Shown here one piece after another: positions 7,496 to 14,158 of a DNA stretch of 23,145 nucleotides. Within the stretch, counting starts at the first letter, position 1. Every line of letters begins with the position of its first letter. Origin of the DNA: Candidatus Faecalibacterium faecipullorum (GTDB taxonomy: Bacteria; Bacillota; Clostridia; Oscillospirales; Ruminococcaceae); contig DWXX01000081.1 of the NCBI GenBank assembly GCA_019118985.1, positions 1 through 23,145 of the forward strand, read 5' to 3'. The position numbers and the translations under genes were made by a program. The notes under the pieces were generated by a model. It made no database searches and was not told the DNA's origin. It saw nothing but the letters and a program-made list of their open reading frames with translations.

Positions 7496-8245
7496 TTATT
7501 CCAGCCCGCCGGCCAGGGTCAAAACGGCGGCCAGGACGGCCAGGGGCGCGGTCTCGCAGCGCAGGATGCGGGGCCCCAGCCCCACCGTCACCGCGCCGGC
7601 CGCGGCGGCCGCGGCGGCCTCCTCGGGGGCGAAGCCGCCCTCAGCGCCGGTCACGATGGCGATGCGCGCCCGCCGCCCGTCCGGGGCGGGCAGGTCGGCC
7701 AGGGCCTGCCGCAAAGGCACGCCCCCGCACTCATAGCAGAACAGCACCAGGTCGTACTGGCCGAAGGTGCGGCAGACCGCCCCGAAGTTGGGCAGCGGCA
7801 GGGCCACCTCGGGCAGGATGCCGCGGCCGCACTGTTTGGCGGCCTCGGCGGCGATGCGGCTGTACCGCTGATTCTTCTGCTCCTCTTTTTTGGGGGCGGC
7901 CACGCAGTACCGGCTGAAGAAGGGGACGAACCGGGCGGCCCCCAGCTCCACCCCGTGGCGGATGATCTGCTCCAGCTTGTCCTGCTTGGGGTAGCCGGCC
8001 AGGACGGTCAGCTCGACCGGGGGCTCGGCGGCCGAGGGGACCCCCGGCTGCACCGAGAACTCGACCAGGTCCTCCCCAAAGCCGGTGATGGCGGCGGTGT
8101 ACTCCACCGCCTGCCCGTCGCAGAGCAGGACGGTGTCCCCCAGTTTGGCCCGCATCACCCGGGCCAGGTGGTGGGCGTCGGCCCCCCGCAGCACCGCCCG
8201 GCCCTCGTCCGGCCAGACCTCGGTGGTAAAGTAGCGGTGGGGCAT
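7496..8245 (-). CDS. rsmE: 16S rRNA (uracil-1498-N3)-methyltransferase RsmE
   Basis: This SPOUT-class methyltransferase modifies U1498 of 16S rRNA using S-adenosylmethionine. The 249-residue protein has the N-terminal PUA-like domain (MPHRYFTTE...HHLARVMRAKLGD) and the C-terminal knotted domain with EAAKQCGRGILPEV, VTGAEGGFAPEE and LGPRILRCETAPLAVLAAV, which form the trefoil-knot SAM site. I set the start at MPHRYF (8245) because GGAGGTG lies just upstream, inside the end of prmA. The ATG begins one base after the prmA stop codon, so the two genes are translationally coupled; the prmA-rsmE order is common in Firmicutes. Confidence 0.96.
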   Translation of the reverse strand: MPHRYFTTEVWPDEGRAVLRGADAHHLARVMRAKLGDTVLLCDGQAVEYTAAITGFGEDLVEFSVQPGVPSAAEPPVELTVLAGYPKQDKLEQIIRHGVELGAARFVPFFSRYCVAAPKKEEQKNQRYSRIAAEAAKQCGRGILPEVALPLPNFGAVCRTFGQYDLVLFCYECGGVPLRQALADLPAPDGRRARIAIVTGAEGGFAPEEAAAAAAAGAVTVGLGPRILRCETAPLAVLAAVLTLAGGLE

Positions 8246-8246
8246 C

Positions 8247-9161
8247 TCACACACCTCCGCAGACAAAGCAGACCCAGCCCCGCTTGTCGCGGCGGGCGAT
8301 GGGGCCGAGGCCGGCGGCTGTAAGGGCGGCGGCTACCTCGTCGGCGCGGGTGTCGATGATGCCGCTGGCGATGAAGCGGCCCCCCGCGGCCAGCAGCCCG
8401 GGCACAGCCGGGGCCAGGGCGATGATGGCGTTGGCCACGATGTTGGCGGTGATGATGTCGTACCGGCCCGACGCCTTGTCGGACAGGTCGCCCTCAAGGC
8501 CGGTGAAGCGGTCGGCCACGCCGTTCAGCGCGGCGTTCTCGCAGGCAGTGCGGACGGCCACCGGGTCGATGTCCACCCCCTCGGCGGCGGCAGCCCCCAG
8601 TTTGAGGGCGGCGATGGCCAGGATGCCGCTGCCGGTGCCGATGTCCAGCACACGCTCGCCCCCGGCCACCAGCTCGTCCAGGGCCTCGAGGCAGAGGCTG
8701 GTGGTCTCATGGCCGCCGGTGCCGAAGGCAAGGCCGGGGTCCAGCCGCAGGGCGATGCGGCCGGTGGGGTAGTCCTGCCAGGAGGGGACCACCGCCAGCC
8801 GCCTGCCGATGTCCATGGGGTGGTAGTACTTGCGCCAGGCGTTCTGCCAGTCCTCCTGCTCGACGCCGGCGGTCTCGACGGTGTAGGGGATGCCGGCCGC
8901 CTCCATCCGGGCGGCGACGGCGGCCAGGGTCTCGGCCGGCTGGGCCCCCGGCTCGAGGTAGATGTGGATGACGACCACGTCCCGGGGCTTTGCCAGCAGT
9001 TCGGGCTCGATCAGGTCGACGTGGGCGATCTCGGCCACCTGCTGCTCGATGTCGCTGTAGTCCTCGATGTAGATGCCGCCCTCCGCGATCATGGTAGCGG
9101 CGGCTTCGGCGGCCTCGGCGTCCTTCTGGGCCACCGTCAGCCGGATGTCGGTCCATTCCAT
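8247..9161 (-). CDS. prmA: Ribosomal protein L11 methyltransferase PrmA
   Basis: PrmA trimethylates ribosomal protein L11 with S-adenosylmethionine. The 304-residue protein shows an N-terminal substrate-recognition domain (about 1-100), the linker motif WQNAWRKYYHPMDIG, DPGLAFGTGGHETT (141-154), the SAM-binding loop VLDIGTGSGILAIAALKLGA (171-190), the acidic VDIDP motif and ANIVANAI, corresponding to the usual catalytic NxxxN/I region. I chose the ATG at 9161 because AGGAGG lies 9 bases upstream; an in-frame ATG 21 bases earlier lacks a site. An extended -10 at 9194-9199 drives it divergently from the patatin gene. Confidence 0.96.
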   Translation of the reverse strand: MEWTDIRLTVAQKDAEAAEAAATMIAEGGIYIEDYSDIEQQVAEIAHVDLIEPELLAKPRDVVVIHIYLEPGAQPAETLAAVAARMEAAGIPYTVETAGVEQEDWQNAWRKYYHPMDIGRRLAVVPSWQDYPTGRIALRLDPGLAFGTGGHETTSLCLEALDELVAGGERVLDIGTGSGILAIAALKLGAAAAEGVDIDPVAVRTACENAALNGVADRFTGLEGDLSDKASGRYDIITANIVANAIIALAPAVPGLLAAGGRFIASGIIDTRADEVAAALTAAGLGPIARRDKRGWVCFVCGGV

Positions 9162-9193
9162 AGTGGGTGCCTCCTGTATCACAGTTTGCCCTT

Positions 9194-9202
9194 AGTATAC
9201 CA
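9194..9202 (-). promoter_or_regulatory. Extended -10 promoter of prmA-rsmE
   Basis: The minus strand reads TGGTATACT, which is TGn followed by TATACT (9194-9199), 33 bases before the prmA ATG. No clear -35 is present, which is usual for extended -10 promoters. Confidence 0.65.
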
Positions 9203-9316
9203 CAAAAGGCGGCGGGTGGGTAGTGCGCAGGGGGCTGGTATGCTACATCTTGAAACGAGGTCTGAACTTTGTGCAGGCTGCGCCCTGCCGGGGAGGGGGC
9301 ATTCGGGGCCTCCTTG

Positions 9317-9325
9317 TGCTATAAT
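9317..9325 (+). promoter_or_regulatory. Extended -10 promoter of the patatin gene
   Basis: TGCTATAAT is a perfect extended -10 (TATAAT at 9320-9325), 48 bases before the patatin ATG. It is divergent from the prmA promoter about 120 bases away. Confidence 0.7.
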
Positions 9326-9373
9326 AGGAATGTAAGACTATACGCCCTGTACATACGCCGGGAGGTGGCCGCC

Positions 9374-10576
9374 ATGCCGCAGGAATCGATGCAGGAACTG
9401 CTGAAAGAGCCGCAGGCGCTGCGCACTGCGCCGCAGCGGGCCGGGCCGGCGCGCGGGCTGGTGCTGGCGGGCGGCGGCGCACGGGGCAGCTACCAGGTGG
9501 GGGTCTGGCGGGCGCTGAGCGAGCTGGGCTGGCGGGCCGATGTGGTGACCGGCACCAGCGTCGGCTGCCTGAACGGGGCGATGTACGTCCTCGACCTGTA
9601 CGAGACGGCCCGCGATATGTGGCTGATGCTGCGCAGCGCCGACGTAATGGAGCTGCCGGCCCCCGGCTCGGGGCTGGAGGGGCTGCGGGAGATGGCCCGG
9701 CAGTTCGTGGCCGAGGGGGGCCTGGACGTATCGCCGCTGGAGGGGATCGTGGCCCGGGTCCTGGACGAGGACGCTCTGCGGGCCGCGCCCATCCGCTTCG
9801 GCCTTGTGACGGTGGAGCGGCGGGGCCTGCGCCCGCGGGAGCTGACCCTCGACGAGATACCCGCCGGGCAGGTGGGGGACTACCTGCTGGCGTCGGCGGC
9901 CTTCTTCCCGGCCATGCAGGCGCGGACCATCGACGGGGTGGCCTATATGGACGGGGGCTACGCCGACAACATGCCGGTCAGCCTGGCCGCCCGGATGGGC
10001 GCGGAGGAGCTGGTCTGCGTCGACCTGGAGGGTCTGGGCATCACCCGGCCCAACCGCACCGGGCTGCCCACCACCCTTATCCGCAGCCACTGGGAGCTGG
10101 GGGACATCCTGCGCTTCGACCCGGCCACCGCCCGGCGGAACATCGAGCTGGGCTACTACGACGCGCTGCGGGCCTTCGGGCGGGTGCGGGGGGACGCCTA
10201 CCCCATCGCCCTGCCGGGCTCGGCCGAGGCGGCCGCCGCCTTCCGGGCGCGGCTGGACCCCCTGCAGGAGGCGGTGCGGGGCCGCTGGCCGGCCGCCCAC
10301 CTGACCGCCGCCGTCACCCTGGCGCTGGCCGGGCTGAGCGACGGGCCGCTGGCCCCCCTGGAGGCCGCCGCCGAGGAGGCCGGGGTGGACCCGGCCCGCC
10401 TGTACACGGTGGAGCAGCTGGGGCAGGCCTTCCTGGCTGTGTGCGACGAGGAGAAGCTGGCCGCCTTCGACCCGCTGTTCGAGCCGGGGGAGGGCAGGGG
10501 CGGCGCCCTGGCGGCGCGGGCGGCGCTGCAGCCCAAAGTCTATCTGCAGGCGCTGGTGCGCCGGGCGCTTTTATAA
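9374..10576 (+). CDS. Patatin-like phospholipase family protein
   Basis: This is a predicted serine lipid acyl hydrolase of the patatin family. The 400-residue protein has all catalytic elements: the oxyanion-hole glycine loop GGGARG (33-38), the nucleophile elbow GTSVG with S62, and the DGG dyad aspartate (D193 in YMDGGYADN). No signal peptide or membrane segment is seen, so it is probably cytoplasmic. The region after about residue 270 is Ala/Leu-rich and not recognised. The start is set by GGGAGGTGG 8 bases upstream and by the promoter at 9320; a longer frame from 9269 would begin before the promoter. The enzyme I gene follows after 38 bases on the same strand, so they are likely cotranscribed. 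The substrate is unknown. Confidence 0.93.
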   Translation: MPQESMQELLKEPQALRTAPQRAGPARGLVLAGGGARGSYQVGVWRALSELGWRADVVTGTSVGCLNGAMYVLDLYETARDMWLMLRSADVMELPAPGSGLEGLREMARQFVAEGGLDVSPLEGIVARVLDEDALRAAPIRFGLVTVERRGLRPRELTLDEIPAGQVGDYLLASAAFFPAMQARTIDGVAYMDGGYADNMPVSLAARMGAEELVCVDLEGLGITRPNRTGLPTTLIRSHWELGDILRFDPATARRNIELGYYDALRAFGRVRGDAYPIALPGSAEAAAAFRARLDPLQEAVRGRWPAAHLTAAVTLALAGLSDGPLAPLEAAAEEAGVDPARLYTVEQLGQAFLAVCDEEKLAAFDPLFEPGEGRGGALAARAALQPKVYLQALVRRALL

Positions 10577-10614
10577 ACACAGACGGACAAGGCGCAAACG
10601 GAGGTGAAACGAGA

Positions 10615-12285
10615 ATGAAGCGATACAAGGGCATATCGGTCTCGCCCGGGCTGGTGCTGGGGCAGGTCAGTCTGCTCAAGCGGGAGAACTACCTGTTCAT
10701 CCGCGGGCAGCACGACCCCGAAAAGGAGCTGCTGGTCCTGCGGGAGGCGGTGCGGATCGCGCAGAACGAGCTGGAGTCGATGGCCGGCCGCTCGGCCGAG
10801 GGGGAAAAGGCCATCTTCACCTTCCAGAGCATGCTGCTGGAGGACGAGACCTTCATGGGGGAGGTGCGCTCCTACATACAGTCGGGCACCGGCGCGGCCG
10901 AGGCCATGAACCGGGTGGGCCAGCGGTATGCGGATAAGCTGTTGGCCATGACCGACAACGCTTACTTACAGCTGCGCAACGTCGACATCCTGGACGTCAC
11001 CCAGCGGGTGGTGAACATCCTGGCCGGGCGGCCCCGGGTGCTGCTGACCCTCGACCACCCGGTCATCCTGGCGGCGGACAAGCTGATGCCCAGCGACCTG
11101 TTCTGCATCCCGGCGGGGATGGTGCTGGGCATCATCACATCGGAGGGCAGCACCCTCAGCCACGCGGCCATCATCGCCCGGGCGCGGCGGATCCCCAGCA
11201 TCATCCAGGTGGGGCGGGACTTTCTGGACGACTGCGACGGGCGGATCGTGGCGCTGGACGCCGACGACGGCAGCTGCATCCTCGACCCCGACGCCGACGC
11301 CCGCCAGCAGATCGTCAGCCGCATATGCGCCGGGCAGCGCGCCGACGAGCCGGCCGCCGAGACCGCCGTGCAGGACCTGCCCTGCGTCACCCGGGACGGC
11401 GAGCCCTTCGAACTGCTGGCCAACTGCTTCGGCCCGGAGGACATCGCCAGCGCCGTCCAGATGGGGGCGGCCGGGGTGGGGCTGCTGCGCAGCGACTACC
11501 AGATATTGGCCGGCAACACCTTCGACGAGCAGGAGCAGTACTACTACTACGCCGCCTGCATCGCCGCGGCGCAGGGCCGGCCCATCACGGTGCGCACCTT
11601 CGACTTCGGGTCGGACCGCACCCTCTCCAACGTCTACCGGGGGGACCAGTCGGCCCATCTGGGGATGCGGGGGATACGCTCCAGCCTGCGGCAGCCCCGC
11701 CGGTTTGAAAACCAGATACGCGCCCTGCTGCGGGCGGGGGCGGTGGGCCCGCTGCGGATCGTCTTCCCGATGGTGACCAACGTCGAGGACTGGGACGAGG
11801 CCATGAACCTGGTGGCCCGCTGCCGCGCCAACCTGGAAGAGCGGGGGGTGGCCTACAACCCCGACGTGCCCTTCGGCATCATGCTCAGCATCCCGGCGGC
11901 CTGCCTGACCGCCGAGGACTTCATCCTGGACGGGTGCGAGTTCTTTGTCATCGGCACCAACGACCTGACCCAGTACACCCACGCCGCCGGGCGGGAGGTG
12001 ACCAGCGCCGAGCGGTACTTCCAGCCCACCAGCAAGGCGATGTACAAGCTGATCCGGATGACGGTGGACGCCGCCGAGGCCCACGGCATCCCGGTGGGCA
12101 TCTGCGGGCTGGCCTGCGGCGACGCCGCCAACGCGGTGCAGTACCTGCACATGGGGCTGCGCAGCTTCTCGATGGGGCCGCAGAACCTGCTGCAGGTCAA
12201 AAAGGCCCTGCTGGACGCAGACGCCCGCCCCGACCGGGAGGGCCCGCCCCAGGGCGTGCGGACGGTGCGGGGCGGCGACGGCTGA
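10615..12285 (+). CDS. ptsI: Phosphoenolpyruvate-protein phosphotransferase (divergent PTS enzyme I)
   Basis: Enzyme I takes phosphate from PEP and passes it to HPr at the head of the PTS. The 556-residue protein (family about 575) aligns along its whole length: N-terminal ISVSPGLVLG, helical HPr-binding domain with MLLEDETF, phospho-His region with H183 (TLSHAAIIARARRIPS), then the PEP-binding barrel with R292 (GLLRSD), R327 (VRTFDF), IGTNDLTQYT (N449, D450), R460 and the catalytic C497 (GICGLACGD). Several otherwise near-invariant residues are changed. GIMLSIPAA has S425 where the Mg2+-binding Glu of E. coli EI (E431) stands, GGDK reads GSDR, and GGRTSH reads GSTLSH. GGAGGTG precedes the ATG; a long open frame from 9619 overlaps patatin and is not used. 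It may be a working variant or a specialised paralogue; no HPr gene is nearby. Confidence 0.88.
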   Translation: MKRYKGISVSPGLVLGQVSLLKRENYLFIRGQHDPEKELLVLREAVRIAQNELESMAGRSAEGEKAIFTFQSMLLEDETFMGEVRSYIQSGTGAAEAMNRVGQRYADKLLAMTDNAYLQLRNVDILDVTQRVVNILAGRPRVLLTLDHPVILAADKLMPSDLFCIPAGMVLGIITSEGSTLSHAAIIARARRIPSIIQVGRDFLDDCDGRIVALDADDGSCILDPDADARQQIVSRICAGQRADEPAAETAVQDLPCVTRDGEPFELLANCFGPEDIASAVQMGAAGVGLLRSDYQILAGNTFDEQEQYYYYAACIAAAQGRPITVRTFDFGSDRTLSNVYRGDQSAHLGMRGIRSSLRQPRRFENQIRALLRAGAVGPLRIVFPMVTNVEDWDEAMNLVARCRANLEERGVAYNPDVPFGIMLSIPAACLTAEDFILDGCEFFVIGTNDLTQYTHAAGREVTSAERYFQPTSKAMYKLIRMTVDAAEAHGIPVGICGLACGDAANAVQYLHMGLRSFSMGPQNLLQVKKALLDADARPDREGPPQGVRTVRGGDG

Positions 12286-12309
12286 CCGCACCTGGCCCTT
12301 ATACAGCGC

Positions 12310-12346
12310 AAGGCCCCCGCCGCAAGGCAGGGGCCTTTCTATTTAC
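12310..12346 (+). terminator. Intrinsic terminator after enzyme I
   Basis: An 8-bp stem (AAGGCCCC at 12310-12317 with GGGGCCTT at 12330-12337) continues past a C-A mismatch into a 3-bp GCC/GGC stem. That inner stem is capped by a GCAA (GNRA-type) tetraloop. TTTCTATTT follows. The U-rich tail overlaps the -35 of the next promoter. Confidence 0.85.
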
Positions 12347-12370
12347 AAGGCTGGGGGCATCGTGTATAAT
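12342..12370 (+). promoter_or_regulatory. Sigma-A-type promoter of the HAD/glycosyltransferase pair
   Basis: TTTACA (12342-12347), a 17-bp spacer and TATAAT (12365-12370) make a near-consensus promoter. Transcription should start near 12377, which rules out the upstream ATG at 12362 as the start of the HAD gene. Confidence 0.85.
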
Positions 12371-12403
12371 CGGGAGGAAAACACGATTTTGGGAGGGCAG
12401 ACC

Positions 12404-13069
12404 ATGGCAGACACGACGCTGCGCCACCGCTACTGGATCTTTGATATGGACGGCACCCTGACCGACAGCATGCACATCTGGGCCGAGGTGCCCTATGAGC
12501 TGGTGCGCAGCTTCGGGCGGGAGCCGGCGGCCGACCTGGGGCGGGTGCTGCTGCCCATGAGCGCCTTTGAGACGGCGCAGTACCTCATCACCGCCTACGA
12601 CCTGCCCCTGACCATCGACGGCTACACCCGGGCCGCCATGGACGCGGTGGACCGGCTGTACCGCGGGGTGTCCCTCAAGCCGGGGGTGGCAGACACCCTC
12701 GCGCGGCTGTCGGACGCCGGGGCGCAGATGTGCGTCTGCTCGGCCACATGGCAGTTCATGTGCGAGCGGGTGCTGGCCCGGCTGGGCGTGCTGGACCGGT
12801 TCGGCTTCGTCCTCTGCTCTCAGGGGGAGGGGCACACCAAGCACCAGCCCGCCGTCTTTCACGAGGCGCTGGCCCGGCTGGGCGGGGCGGACCCCGCCGG
12901 CTGCATGGTCTGCGAGGACGCCCTCTACGCCGCCCGCACCGCCCGGGATGCCGGCTTTGACGTCATCGGGGTGGCCGACCCGGCCTCCGCCCCCGACGAG
13001 GGGGCCATGCGGGCGGTCAGCAGCCAGTTCCTCGCCAGCTGGGAGCAGCTGGACTGGAGCAGGGTCTGA
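12404..13069 (+). CDS. HAD-superfamily hydrolase (phosphoglycolate/beta-phosphoglucomutase-like)
   Basis: This is a small cytoplasmic phosphatase or phosphomutase of the haloacid dehalogenase superfamily. The 221-residue protein has the full motif set: nucleophile and acid D14/D16 in FDMDGTLTDS, motif II Ser in VCSATW (S113), motif III Lys in GHTKHQPAVF (K146) and the acidic metal motif CEDALYAARTARDAG (E171, D172). The insert between motifs I and II is an alpha-helical C1 cap as in beta-phosphoglucomutase relatives. The start is fixed by GGGAGG 7 bases upstream and by the promoter at 12342-12370. The glycosyltransferase begins 47 bases after its stop without a terminator, so they are probably an operon. 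The substrate cannot be told from sequence. Confidence 0.93.
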   Translation: MADTTLRHRYWIFDMDGTLTDSMHIWAEVPYELVRSFGREPAADLGRVLLPMSAFETAQYLITAYDLPLTIDGYTRAAMDAVDRLYRGVSLKPGVADTLARLSDAGAQMCVCSATWQFMCERVLARLGVLDRFGFVLCSQGEGHTKHQPAVFHEALARLGGADPAGCMVCEDALYAARTARDAGFDVIGVADPASAPDEGAMRAVSSQFLASWEQLDWSRV

Positions 13070-13116
13070 CCCCCGCCGCCACCATGAGATAAGACTGTGA
13101 AAGGAAGTGCGCGCCC

Positions 13117-14154
13117 ATGTCCCGCCCGCTTGTCAGCATCATCCTGCCGGTGTACAACGCCAAGAACCACATCGCCCGCTGCATCGAGAGCATCCGGGCG
13201 CAGACTTACCGCGACTTTCAGCTCATCATCCTGAACGACGGCTCTGAGGACGTCAGCCTGCCGGTCTGCGAGGCCTACCGCCGGGTGGACAGCCGCATCC
13301 TGCTGGTGGACAAGGCCAACTCCGGCGTGTCCGACACCCGCAACCTGGGGCTGCGCCTGGCCGAGGGGACCTACGTCCAGTTTGTGGACAGCGACGACTA
13401 CATCGACCCCGGCTACACCGAGAGCCTTGTGACGGCCGCTCAGCAGTACGACGCCGACCTGGTCATCGCGCCCTATAAAATGGTCATCCCGCGGCAGATG
13501 GCGGCCGGCCGCCGCATCCAGGAAAAGCTGGCCGCCCTCTGGCCCGAAGAGGACCCCGCGGCCCCCCTGGCGGAAGCTGACGCCGCCGACGAGGCGCCCG
13601 AGGTGCGCACCTACAGCTTCCTTGCGCCGGGGCTGTACGACACCGACAGCTTTGCGCTGCACCTGCTGGACAAGCCCGCCTCCTACTACTACGGCGTGCT
13701 GTGGAACAAGCTCTACCGCCGGGACATCCTGACCGGGCACGAGATCTTCTTTGTCAGTACCCTGCACTGGTCGGAGGACCTGGTGTTCAACCTGCAGTAC
13801 ATCCAGTACGCCGGCCGGTTCGCGGCCATTGGGACGGCCGGCTACAACTATGTGCAGAACCCGCAGAGCATCGTCCACACCCAGGTCAGCCCGGCGGCCG
13901 CCCTCAGGATGAAGACCACCGTCTTCCCCTACTACAAGGCCCTGTACGAGAAGCTGGGCCTCTACGAGCAGAACAAGGCCGCCATCCGCCGGTACCTGGT
14001 GGACGTCGCCGAGAGCAACCTGCCCGCCGGCGGGCCCGAGGGCCTGGCCGCGGCGGCCATGGCCAAGTGGGACGAGGTGACCGCCACCGCCGCCCGCGCC
14101 GCCGACGAGGCGGCCAAAAACCAGCGCCCCGGCCGCCCCGGGCGGGGACAGTAA
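13117..14154 (+). CDS. Family 2 glycosyltransferase
   Basis: This enzyme transfers a sugar from a nucleotide donor, probably to a cell-surface polysaccharide. The 345-residue protein begins with the GT-A fold: VSIILPVYNAKNHIARCIESI, LNDGSEDVS, the NSGVSDTRNLGL segment and the metal-binding FVDSDDYIDP (D91, D93, D94). GVLWNKLYRRDIL and SEDLVFNLQYI match the second half of the GT2 domain, with ED as the likely catalytic acid region. No membrane segment is seen. There is a linker rich in acidic residues and alanine (EEDPAAPLAEADAADEAPE, about 148-166). AAGGAAG lies about 9 bases before the ATG. The gene ends only 4 bases from the convergent peptidase gene. The acceptor is unknown. Confidence 0.93.
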   Translation: MSRPLVSIILPVYNAKNHIARCIESIRAQTYRDFQLIILNDGSEDVSLPVCEAYRRVDSRILLVDKANSGVSDTRNLGLRLAEGTYVQFVDSDDYIDPGYTESLVTAAQQYDADLVIAPYKMVIPRQMAAGRRIQEKLAALWPEEDPAAPLAEADAADEAPEVRTYSFLAPGLYDTDSFALHLLDKPASYYYGVLWNKLYRRDILTGHEIFFVSTLHWSEDLVFNLQYIQYAGRFAAIGTAGYNYVQNPQSIVHTQVSPAAALRMKTTVFPYYKALYEKLGLYEQNKAAIRRYLVDVAESNLPAGGPEGLAAAAMAKWDEVTATAARAADEAAKNQRPGRPGRGQ

Positions 14155-14158
14155 AACG

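Noticed and set aside
9619..12285. A single 888-codon plus-strand open frame spanning patatin and enzyme I
   Set aside because: Its first 330 codons read the patatin gene in a wrong frame (Gly/Arg/Pro-rich). The enzyme I homology and ribosome-binding site place the true start at 10615.
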